Assembly: GCA_020350865.1 (NCBI GenBank)
Contig: CP070726.1
Coordinates: forward strand, 1,922,207 to 1,929,603
Length of the DNA stretch: 7,397 bases
Direction: 5' to 3'
Source: Thermoplasmata archaeon
GTDB lineage: Archaea; Thermoplasmatota; Thermoplasmata; GCA-020350865
The translations under genes were made by a program, and so were the position numbers. Every line of letters begins with the position of its first letter. The stretch's first letter is position 1. The notes beneath the pieces were generated by a model. It ran no database searches and was not told the origin of the DNA. It saw only the letters and a program-made list of their open reading frames with translations. Shown in pieces: positions 1-6,900 of this stretch.

Positions 1-201
1 GCCCAATTAATCGGATATTTTACAGATTTGGGATTCCATGATGAAACCAGAGGATGTGTTATGGACTTTTGTGAGAACCGTTCTGACTTAATTAAAGCTT
101 TAAAGGAAATAAAATTCTGCAATGAATGTGATGCAACAATCGAAAATGAAAACTTTAAAGAGGTTATTAAAGCCATTCTTACCGACGAAATGAATTTATG
201 A
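1..201 (+). CDS. C-terminal fragment of an unrecognised Cys-containing protein
   Basis: This frame is open from the first base of the window to a TGA at 199-201 and gives 66 visible residues; the start lies off the left edge. The fragment contains the motif TRGCVMDFC (Cys19 and Cys24) and a later FCNEC (Cys40 and Cys43). The two Cys pairs, about 16 residues apart, could bind a metal, perhaps as a small zinc knuckle, but that is inference. The rest is charged and helical-looking (DLIKALKEI, FKEVIKAIL). Codon use is AT-rich and matches the genes at 438-3581. I do not recognise the family and assign no function. An archaemetzincin was considered because those proteases have a Cys-rich C-terminal part, but no HExxH motif is visible in the part that is present. 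It points toward the minus-strand gene at 438-1070, with the IS relic between them. Confidence 0.75.
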   Translation, partial: AQLIGYFTDLGFHDETRGCVMDFCENRSDLIKALKEIKFCNECDATIENENFKEVIKAILTDEMNL

Positions 202-211
202 ACTTGTAACC

Positions 212-240
212 TCAAATATTCTCTGAAAAAAAATATTTGA
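212..240. repeat. AT-rich inverted repeat / hairpin
   Basis: Perfect 9-base arms, TCAAATATT at 212-220 and AATATTTGA at 232-240, flank an 11-base loop. The hairpin starts 10 bases after the stop of the leading partial gene. No T-run follows it on the plus strand, so it is not a classic intrinsic terminator. It could help transcription end between the convergent genes, or it could be a left-over subterminal hairpin of the IS200/IS605-type element whose transposase relic lies about 55 bases to the right. Neither role can be proved from sequence. Confidence 0.45.
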
Positions 241-296
241 ATAAGTAAAAATCATATCCTTCCGCATGCCTATCCTTTTAGAACTTGTTGTGATTC

Positions 297-410
297 TTAA
301 AACTCCAAACCCCTGGCTACTGACCGGATGATTTCTTCGCATCTATCGGCAATCTCAGGAGTCAGAACCGGCGCTCTGTACTTGGTACAGAAAAACAGAA
401 TCCTAATCCA
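297..410 (-). pseudogene. tnpA: Relic of IS200/IS605-family TnpA transposase (N-terminal part)
   Basis: Read on the minus strand from 410 down to the TAA at 297-299, the frame gives about 37 residues, with FFCTKYRAPVLTPEIADRC followed by EEIIRSVAR. This strongly resembles the N-terminal strand-and-helix of IS200/IS605 Y1 (HUH) transposases, which typically read as a hydrophobic strand, then TKYR, a Pro-Val-Leu, and an amphipathic helix. A stop lies just before it (411-413) and another just after the helix. The HUH motif, the catalytic Tyr helix and the usual remaining 80-100 residues are missing. No start codon is in place. It is therefore a degraded fragment and cannot encode an active enzyme. 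No accompanying tnpB/IscB-like frame is seen in the window. It marks past insertion in this region. Confidence 0.7.
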
Positions 411-437
411 TCAAGGACTAGGCATCCTATTGCGGAC

Positions 438-1070
438 TCACTTTCGTCTTAATTTCTGGTTAGGGTGTTTGGGTACAGAATCCACAAGGTATTTATCCAA
501 TTCTGGTACATTACAGCAGTAGGTGTGAGACAGCCCGCTGATGATGAGTGGGAACAAGAATATGATGATAATGGAGGCAGCAGCATACAATAGGCCACAT
601 TCCTCAAAGGCATACAGACCAGCTAGAATTGCCAGCATCGCGGCATAAAAGAGCATTATTTGAAACTTAAGGGCGGCACAGAAGACCTGTTTTGCCTTTT
701 CTGGGATATTCCTATCTAGGGCTTTGAAATATGTTTCTATCATTGGAACTTTGTGTTTATCGAATGAACGCCCGTCTGTTGAGAATTGTACATGTTGAAG
801 CAGCCGTTCAACTTCCAAGGCCCGCTTGATGTATACCAATTGAATATGCTTGAAAAATGAATCCAAGGTCCAAAAGAGTACCACCACCACAGCACCGAAA
901 AGGAGAAAGATAAGGTTGATTTCATTGCTACCGAAAAAGAGTAAAGCAGAGAAAAGGGTGATGGCCCACCCCTTGATCATAAATTGGCTTTTGCCGTAGG
1001 CTATCATGTTTTTTTGTAGCTGTTCCATTTCCAGTTTTACACGCTCAAATTTAAATTCGAATTCATCCAT
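438..1070 (-). CDS. Four-span membrane protein, SLATT-like (possible defence effector)
   Basis: The frame encodes 210 residues. A charged N-terminal helix (1-29) is followed by two close spans (about 33-48 and 51-68), a cytoplasmic-looking charged segment (70-135), and two more spans (about 137-154 and 158-178). It ends in a basic tail, KLRRK. The signature IKGWAITLFSALLFF, then LFWTLDSFF, matches my memory of a widespread hypothetical family (Lys-Gly-Trp-Ala, then Phe-Trp-x-Leu-Asp). That family is related to or resembles the SLATT membrane effectors that accompany nucleotide-signalling defence systems. Known SLATT proteins are predicted to form pores or disrupt membranes; that role here is inference. 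The start ATG (complement of 1068-1070) has a G-rich stretch (GGGGGAAG) just upstream. On the minus strand a short T-run lies about 45 bases past the stop. No partner nucleotidyltransferase or sensor is visible within the window. Confidence 0.8.
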   Translation of the reverse strand: MDEFEFKFERVKLEMEQLQKNMIAYGKSQFMIKGWAITLFSALLFFGSNEINLIFLLFGAVVVVLFWTLDSFFKHIQLVYIKRALEVERLLQHVQFSTDGRSFDKHKVPMIETYFKALDRNIPEKAKQVFCAALKFQIMLFYAAMLAILAGLYAFEECGLLYAAASIIIIFLFPLIISGLSHTYCCNVPELDKYLVDSVPKHPNQKLRRK

Positions 1071-1120
1071 GCGGCTTCCCCCAACCCATATGATTGGATG
1101 TTAGAAAAGATGAAGGGAAT

Positions 1121-1348
1121 ATGGGCGAACTATTAAAAAAAGGTTTAGATTTGGGTGTTTATATGTATGTTAATGATGGGAAGGTGATTTCAAATCATCT
1201 GGACTTTCATACTTTACGAATTATTCATGAAGATTTATCATTAAAGAGAAAAAGAGAAGGAAATGAATATTTCCGAAGATATATGATCTTCTGCAATCCC
1301 CTCCTAAAAAAAGCGTGCCGGGGAAGAAGGGGGACGGCTCCGATATAA
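1121..1348 (+). CDS. Small hypothetical protein, doubtful
   Basis: The open frame gives 75 residues from the ATG at 1121; a further in-frame ATG at 1094 would add nine. I prefer 1121 because a purine-rich GAAGGG lies just upstream, whereas nothing like a ribosome site precedes 1094. The first 60 residues have coding-like AT-rich codons and mixed hydrophobic and charged composition (GVYMYVNDGKVISNHLDFHT, IHEDLSLKRKREG). The last 15 become Arg/Gly-rich as the DNA turns abruptly GC-rich (about 1312-1340). This suggests the original C-terminus was lost and the frame now runs into unrelated sequence. No family is recognised. It is divergent from the membrane protein at 438-1070 and lies upstream of the regulator operon. 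It may be a real small gene, a truncated remnant, or chance. Confidence 0.35.
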   Translation: MGELLKKGLDLGVYMYVNDGKVISNHLDFHTLRIIHEDLSLKRKREGNEYFRRYMIFCNPLLKKACRGRRGTAPI

Positions 1349-1355
1349 ACTCAAG

Positions 1356-1372
1356 CGATTTTAAACGATTTT
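1356..1372. promoter_or_regulatory. 10-bp-spaced direct repeat upstream of the regulator
   Basis: CGATTTT occurs at 1356-1362 and again at 1366-1372, so the two copies repeat with a 10-base period, about one helical turn. They lie some 110-130 bases upstream of the regulator start and close to the inverted repeat at 1389-1413. They could be auxiliary protein-binding sites. With an AT-rich 7-mer, chance is possible. Confidence 0.25.
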
Positions 1373-1388
1373 CGGATTCCAAGGGGGA

Positions 1389-1413
1389 ATATCGAGCCCA
1401 TTTCCATCGATAT
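1389..1413. promoter_or_regulatory. Inverted repeat, candidate operator of the wHTH regulator
   Basis: Perfect 7-base arms, ATATCGA (1389-1395) and TCGATAT (1407-1413), are separated by 11 bases. Their centres are 18 bases apart, close to two helical turns, which suits a dimeric winged-helix protein. The right arm ends three bases before the best TATA-like box (1416-1424). A protein bound here would therefore cover the site where archaeal TFB contacts DNA, and could block transcription. Another CGATAT occurs at 1341-1346. Autoregulation by the gene at 1486 is inference from position and symmetry. Confidence 0.45.
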
Positions 1414-1415
1414 CC

Positions 1416-1424
1416 TTAAATATT
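1416..1424 (+). promoter_or_regulatory. TATA-like box for the regulator-protease operon
   Basis: TTAAATATT resembles an archaeal box A. Transcription would start about 25 bases downstream, near 1445, leaving a leader of about 40 bases before the ATG at 1486. AT-rich alternatives, for instance around 1433-1440, cannot be excluded. Confidence 0.4.
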
Positions 1425-1485
1425 ATGAAAGCTATAATTACGTTGAAGTATAAGCTGAATATATTAATTATAAGGTTGAAAAATT

Positions 1486-2112
1486 ATGTCCTTAACAATC
1501 AAATACACGGCACTTAAAGAACTTGGCAAGGAACACTCTTTACCAATTCTTGAAATCCTGTACTTAAGGGGGTGGGTTTCGGCAAGTGAGGCTGCAAGGG
1601 AAATGGGGGTGCATATAGCCACGGCGCAGTCCTATTTGGAATCTATGAAGGAAAATAAAATCATTAAGGCGCGAGTAAGACAAGGAAAATCCAAATTGGT
1701 TGAATATTCCCTGCATGATAAGCAAATGCAAGTTGATTTGAATCTTGAGAAAATAATGTCACAAAAATGTGAAATCGCCCGAAATAAAGCCAAGGACTAT
1801 TTTGTCAGGGAAAAGAAGAAAGCCAGAGTAACTTATCGTTGGGATGAAGAACAAAGAAAGATACTTGAAATCAATTTCATGGAAAAGTCCAAGGCTTTTG
1901 GAAGAATCGGTGTTTCACGAACTCTGCAGCTTTCTGATGTTGAGGGGAAATTCCTGTGGTTTTTGCCTCAATCAACCGAGAAACCAAAAAATGTTTTAAA
2001 GATTGCCGAGAAAGCAGAACTAAAAAGGCCCGAGGATTTGATTCAAATAATTGACCTTTTAGAATTCCTTGCAGAGGAAAAGATCATCGAGTTAGAAAAG
2101 GGGGGAAAATAA
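1486..2112 (+). CDS. Winged-helix DNA-binding transcriptional regulator
   Basis: The protein has 208 residues. The N-terminal 19-76 is a typical winged helix: helix 1 (LPILEILYLRG), helix 2 (ASEAAREMG), recognition helix (HIATAQSYLESMKENKII, about 43-60), then a basic hairpin wing (ARVRQGKSKLVEYSL). A highly charged, helical linker (about 77-120) follows, then a second compact part (about 150-204) that could be another helix-turn-helix-like or dimerisation domain. The protein is cytoplasmic. The start at 1486 has only a weak AAGG upstream and no better in-frame alternative. Its TAA shares one base with the ATG of the membrane peptidase, so the two are very likely co-transcribed and translationally coupled. 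By analogy with BlaI/MecI it may repress this operon and others until the peptidase is activated. The fold is well supported; the target and the sense of regulation are inference. Confidence 0.85.
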   Translation: MSLTIKYTALKELGKEHSLPILEILYLRGWVSASEAAREMGVHIATAQSYLESMKENKIIKARVRQGKSKLVEYSLHDKQMQVDLNLEKIMSQKCEIARNKAKDYFVREKKKARVTYRWDEEQRKILEINFMEKSKAFGRIGVSRTLQLSDVEGKFLWFLPQSTEKPKNVLKIAEKAELKRPEDLIQIIDLLEFLAEEKIIELEKGGK

Positions 2113-3581
2113 TGAATCGTAAAGTTGAAGATAAAAAGAATGTGGATCTGAAAGACTATGCGATCAGGAACTTGAAATGGACATGGCCATATTTAGCCTT
2201 TTTTTTGACAATGGTAGCTCTTTTAATAGCCCTTATTGATATCGAACATGATCTTGTTTTAAATGTGATTCTTTTTATGTTCGCCTTGAGCATTGTCATA
2301 ATGATTTACTCATTTTTTCATGCGGTAAAGACCATAGTTACAGCAAAACGAGTTTCGTACGTAAATAATAAAAAAAGCCTAGTATTAATAATTATTATCT
2401 TTTTATTGTTTTTTATTTTATTTCTGGAAACGTTTTTGGTTCCTCCGAGATATGCCCCAGCATTCATCTTTGAATTAGTGATCCTGGGATTTTTGTCTGC
2501 AACCCTCATAAACCTGCGTCATGAGGGATCAATTTCCGATTGGTATAATAATATCATCGTACGTTATGGACGGAGGGTGAAAACCTTAGACGATGGATAC
2601 ACCGAAAGGCCATATACAACCAAGCTGATTGATCTGGATAAAATAGATGATTGGGGTGGGAAATTAAGGGAGTATGGAGAGGTGATGGAAAGAGAGGTGC
2701 TACTCGCAGGTTATGAAAGAATTGGAAACGGTATTATATTCTATCTTCCAACGCCCTCGATTATGGTGGGCATTGTTGGAGGAAAGAGAGATATTGAAAA
2801 ATCGACAAGAATCACTGTCTATAAGGATGGAAATTTATCGGTATATATATCAAAAAAGGATTATGATCAAATCGGCCTTGAGATAACGTATCACGAACTG
2901 TGTCATGGGATTCTCGAGGTCTTTTCAAATTCGATAAAAGCATTTTTGAAGGGTGATGTGAATCAGGCCATTGAGATCGTTGGCGGAAAGGACCATTTAA
3001 GGCGGCGAAAAATAGAATTTCGAAAGAGAATTCCGGTTTACATCAGGATAGCGGCTGTTCTTACCATTATAAATATATTTCTAAATATTGGACCGTTATC
3101 ACAAGAGTATATAGGAACTCAAGATAGTTATTCAAATGGACCGCATGTTTATTCACCCGAATGGGGAGCCGAGATAGAAGCCTATCATTCGTTTTTTGGG
3201 ATTATCGGTGTAGATGAGCCCCAGGATTGGGATGAATTTCTGATAAGATTCTCAGCAAATACGACATTACCTAAAGTTTATGTCACAGCATATCTCGAAG
3301 ACATATTCGAAAATGTGATAGTTAGTGAGGTAATGGAGAATGTCTCATTTGGCGAGTTTCATATAAAAGCGAAGGAAAAATATTATGGTTACCGTTTTGT
3401 TATAGAATTGACAAAAGTTAGATATGATATTGATGAGAACTTGATACCAGCTACTATCAATATTACAGTAAAACACCTAAACGGATACAGCGTGTACAAC
3501 AACTGGGTAGTTCTGTTAACAATAATTATTTTTGTTCCAATAGAAATTATACTCAAACTCAGACGAAAGTCACATCATTAA
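2112..3581 (+). CDS. Integral membrane HExxH metallopeptidase with outside domain (BlaR1-like plan)
   Basis: The protein has 489 residues. Four hydrophobic spans lie at about 25-44, 48-70, 89-109 and 115-134. A soluble domain (about 135-305) follows with ITYHELCHGILE, that is HExxH at His261, Glu262 and His265, the zinc-binding and catalytic motif of metallopeptidases. Possible third ligands are Glu269 or Glu288 (NQAIEIVGG). Span 5 is at about 308-327, then a 135-residue domain with three sequons (Asn383, Asn410, Asn450), span 6 at about 465-482, and a basic tail. Positive charges (AKRVSYVNNKK, HLRRRKIEFRKR, LRRKSHH) place the protease domain in the cytoplasm and the domain between spans 5 and 6 outside. 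G-rich bases (GGGGGG) precede the ATG. The likely role is a signal-controlled protease acting with the upstream regulator. HtpX-type housekeeping proteolysis is an alternative, but the outside domain and coupling argue against it. Confidence 0.85.
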   Translation: MNRKVEDKKNVDLKDYAIRNLKWTWPYLAFFLTMVALLIALIDIEHDLVLNVILFMFALSIVIMIYSFFHAVKTIVTAKRVSYVNNKKSLVLIIIIFLLFFILFLETFLVPPRYAPAFIFELVILGFLSATLINLRHEGSISDWYNNIIVRYGRRVKTLDDGYTERPYTTKLIDLDKIDDWGGKLREYGEVMEREVLLAGYERIGNGIIFYLPTPSIMVGIVGGKRDIEKSTRITVYKDGNLSVYISKKDYDQIGLEITYHELCHGILEVFSNSIKAFLKGDVNQAIEIVGGKDHLRRRKIEFRKRIPVYIRIAAVLTIINIFLNIGPLSQEYIGTQDSYSNGPHVYSPEWGAEIEAYHSFFGIIGVDEPQDWDEFLIRFSANTTLPKVYVTAYLEDIFENVIVSEVMENVSFGEFHIKAKEKYYGYRFVIELTKVRYDIDENLIPATINITVKHLNGYSVYNNWVVLLTIIIFVPIEIILKLRRKSHH

Positions 3582-3875
3582 TCTATATTTCGTTTAAGGA
3601 TAATCTGTGTATAAGTCAACAATCCCCTCCTTTTAAGTGCGCCTAGCATAAGTGTGACGGCTTCGCTGCGGCATATCGTAGATTCCCGAGGATTCGGGGC
3701 CGAAAGCAAAGCGGGCAGCCCGAAAAACGCAGGACGGACACCTCACCTAAAAACCTAAATAAGATTACATCGATTACCGTCTGTATTGTTTATCTCTATG
3801 GGTAATAAAAGGTAAGCAATGCGCAGATTATGCGGGGGGCATGCGACATTGAGGGGAGTTAAAAGTACAATCGAC
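3582..3875. other. Intergenic region with GC-rich hairpin core; no gene seen
   Basis: No convincing reading frame is present on either strand. The left part has short T-runs (about 3587-3596 and 3630-3633) that could serve as archaeal oligo-T termination for the metallopeptidase operon. Positions about 3640-3735 are GC-rich and contain two tight hairpins: CCCGA (3685-3689) with TCGGG (3694-3698) around a GGAT loop, and CGGGC (3712-3716) with GCCCG (3718-3722) around one A. I could not match it to tRNA, RNase P, SRP or box C/D RNA. The rest, 3736-3875, is AT-rich leader DNA upstream of the C25 peptidase promoter. Confidence 0.5.
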
Positions 3876-3884
3876 TTATAAATA
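3876..3884 (+). promoter_or_regulatory. Archaeal TATA box of the C25 peptidase gene
   Basis: TTATAAATA is a near-ideal box A. Initiation would fall about 25 bases downstream (near 3905), giving a leader of about 35 bases that contains the ribosome site at 3930. It is preceded by an A-rich stretch, but no strong BRE is evident. Confidence 0.65.
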
Positions 3885-3929
3885 CTTCTCAAGCCAGGTG
3901 TCCGACAGATCCGCCGCAGTGCTGCAAAA

Positions 3930-3935
3930 AGGTGA
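3930..3935 (+). promoter_or_regulatory. Ribosome binding site fixing the C25 peptidase start
   Basis: AGGTGA matches the archaeal anti-Shine-Dalgarno sequence and ends five bases before the ATG at 3941. It selects that start over the later in-frame ATGs at codons 21 and 31, which would cut into the signal peptide. Confidence 0.7.
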
Positions 3936-3940
3936 GGACT

Positions 3941-6900
3941 ATGATAGGAAAAGAGAAAATTTTGAGAAGCTTGTTTTTGGAGAGTAGTCGAACCATCTGC
4001 ATGGCGATCGCATTGCTGCTGGTGGCCAACATGTTTACCGGTATGGTCTTTGCACCAGCGCCGCCAAAGCAAAGTGAGCCGGCCGAAGTGACGGATGATC
4101 CTCCCGAGGAACCGCCGCAGCAAGGCACGCCCGAAGTTCCTGACGAGAGCTGCGAGCCGAGCACACCGGCCTCCGATAACCAGTACATCAGGGTTACGAT
4201 GAATATCGACCCGCCCACCATGGAGGTGGACGGGGACGGGAGGACCCGCTTTATACTGGAGGGCGGCTTCCCCGACATGGAGCGCGGGGGCGAGCCAGCC
4301 ATTTCATGGATGAGGGTCCAGCTGCTCATTCCCTACAGGCACCAGGTGGATGATGTCAGGGTGTACAGCAGGGAGCAGCTGCTGGAAGGGACCTACGACA
4401 TACCGCCCACCCAGCCGCCGGTCTCCCTGGATGTGGCGTTCGAGGGAGATTTCGAACCCGTGGAACCCGATCCCGCGGTGTACGCTTCCGCCGACCCCTA
4501 TCCCGGTGAGATCTACGAGGTTGATGGGATGCAGTGGGCCTGCGGGTACGGTACGGTCACAATCAATCTCTACCCCATCCAGTACGTGCCGCAAACTGGC
4601 AGGGTCACGCTGCATTCCGAAATCGATATACAGGTGCGGTGCACACCTGCCGAGTTCACACACCCCTTCCGCGGCCTGGTCTCGGATCGCGCCTTTGTCG
4701 AGGACGAGGTCATCAACCCCGAAACCTTTGAGACCTACCCCCAACCGATGGCGCATGGGATAGGAGTAATCGAAGAGCCCCAGTACGACTACGTGATCAT
4801 CACAACCGAGGCGTTCGTGTCGGCGTTCCAACCGCTTGTGGACTACAAGAATACAAGGGTCCAGGAAGGAGTCGATACCAGTATAAACGCCACGATAAAG
4901 ACCGTGGAGAGCATCACCTCCGATCCCGCCTACTGGAACGTTTCCAATCCCGTATTCAACGACACCCAGGCCCAGATACGATCGTTCATCAAGGATGCCT
5001 ATTACAACTGGGCAACCCAATACGTGGTCCTGGGAGCGCATCACCCCATGGTCCCCGCAAGGGAGCTTCATTACGGTACCGACACCGATATACCATCGGA
5101 CTCCTACTATGGCTGTCTGGACGGCAACATGAACGCGGACGGTGACGAGTACTTCGGGGAATACGAGGATGACATGGACATGGAGTACGATATCCTGGTT
5201 GGCAGGCTTCCGGTCAAGACGACAACAGATATTCAGAACTACATAAACAAGCTCATCTTCTACGAGCAGGCCCCGCATGAATCCCCCTGGCTCAAGCGGA
5301 CCATGCTCACGGGCAAGGCGATCTACGGTCAGACGTACGGCGGGGATTTCTGCGACTACATGGAGGATACCTATTATCCGGAAAACTACGCAAGGGCGAA
5401 ATATTACCAGCGCGACCTCATGTGGGACACGGGCGATCACAAGGCCACAATCGATCTCGGGATTCACTTCATGACCTACTTCGACCACGGGTCGCCGAAC
5501 TACCCGCACACCTGGCAATGGGTGGATACCCTGGAGAACGAGGAGCCCTTCATCTACTACAACTGGGGCTGCTCGACAATGCCCATAGACTCCCAATCAG
5601 AGGTTGCTGGTGTACACTACCTTAACAGGCAGTACGGGGCCGTAGCGAACATGGGGCACTCCAGGACCGCCTATACGGGCTCAAACCACATGGCATATCG
5701 CTTCTACGAATGCATCTTCAACGAGGGCAGGACAACACTCGGGGAAGCCTTTGCAGAGGCCAGGGAATCGCATAACAGAATGCATTTCATGCTGCTCAAC
5801 CTCTTCGGGGACCCGGAGATAGACATCCGTGCGGGCGAAGACGATGTGAATATCACGATGGATGTCGTGGACCGCGAGGCACCCGATGCCCAGCCCCCAA
5901 AGTTCAGCGGCCTGGTTGACGTGAACATCACCGCCAACGAGCCCCTGATAGATCTCGACCTGACCCTGACCAGGCCCGACGGTGTGGAGATGGATGTCCC
6001 AGTTTCGGGCGGCGGTACTGATTGGACGGCGACCCTCGACCTCGAGGAGATTCCCGGTCTGGGGGACGGAATCTACTGGTTCCTGGAGGCCGTGGGCACC
6101 ACCGCTGCAGGCGGCACGGGTTCCGCATCCAGGGAGATGATCCTGGACTTTGATCCCCCCACCCTCTACACAGACATTGCCCGGGATCCGGGCAACGGAG
6201 ATGTGTTCGTAACCGTGCGCACCTTCCAGGACAACCTGCATCCCCAGCAGGGCTCGGAGGATATGTACCATTGCAGCGCCGTCGTGACCCTGCCCGATCT
6301 TTCCACGGACGCCTTCGACCTCACGCTCACGGGCGGCACCAAATTCTACTACAACCTCATGGCGCACGCCGAATACCATCCTCCTGTGGAGGGAACATAC
6401 GGCCTGCACATAGATGCCTCTGACCTTGCGGGCAATGTCGGCACGTGGGACGGAACCTTTACCGTGGACAGGACCGCAACCGCACCCCCCGTATCCTACT
6501 CGGTGGACCCGGTCACGGGCCTTCTGGAACTGGAGGTCAGAGGAGATCCCGATGCCAGGGACAGTCTGGGAGAGGTCATGATCTCCGAGAGGGAACAGTT
6601 CAAGATATTGAATGTCCTCGTGGACCTGGAAGGACACTTCCACATATTCACAAGGAACCAGTCCGATGCCCTGTTCTGGACCGAGGCGGACCAGGCCATG
6701 AACATGATAAGAGAACAGGTCATGCCCTTCGGCGGTGGACACAACGAGATCGGATTCGCCACTGACAAGCAGGACAATTTCCACATCCTGGACGGCCAGG
6801 ATATCTACAAATACGATTCCGAAGGCGTGCTCCTCCTCCAAGAGACATTCACCGGGTATCCCATATCCGAAGGACAGATCACCGCAGACGACATGGACAA

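Noticed and set aside
200..288. 8-base direct repeat GAACTTGT (200-207 and 281-288) as possible target-site duplication
   Set aside because: An 8-mer repeat is common by chance at this length, and IS200/IS605 elements do not make target-site duplications.
376..390. Perfect hairpin CTGTAC-TTG-GTACAG followed by AAAAA
   Set aside because: It lies in the codons of the conserved CTKYR motif of the transposase relic, and the T-run is on the wrong side of the hairpin for a terminator on either strand.
442..452. Shared AGACGAAAGT and KLRRK tail in the proteins encoded at 438-1070 and 2112-3581
   Set aside because: A 10-base match is expected many times by chance in 7.4 kb, and basic tails after a last membrane span are common.
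328..522. Plus-strand frame of 64 codons
   Set aside because: It is antisense to the transposase relic and to the end of the membrane-protein gene. No coding character of its own.
1294..1305. 12-base direct repeat CAATCCCCTCCT, also at 3620-3631
   Set aside because: By a rough estimate one or two chance 12-mer repeats are expected in a window of this size, and the flanking similarity (a GACGGCT about 36-39 bases later) is weak. Not strong enough to call a repeat element.
3755..4123. Minus-strand frame of 122 codons over the C25 promoter and 5' end
   Set aside because: It covers the TATA box, ribosome site and signal peptide codons of the C25 gene, and its product is Arg/His-rich without a recognisable domain.
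4304..5596. Long minus-strand open frame (430 codons)
   Set aside because: It is a shadow of the C25 peptidase gene. GC-rich third positions remove stops on the other strand; its product is low-complexity and matches no family, whereas the plus frame has conserved catalytic motifs.
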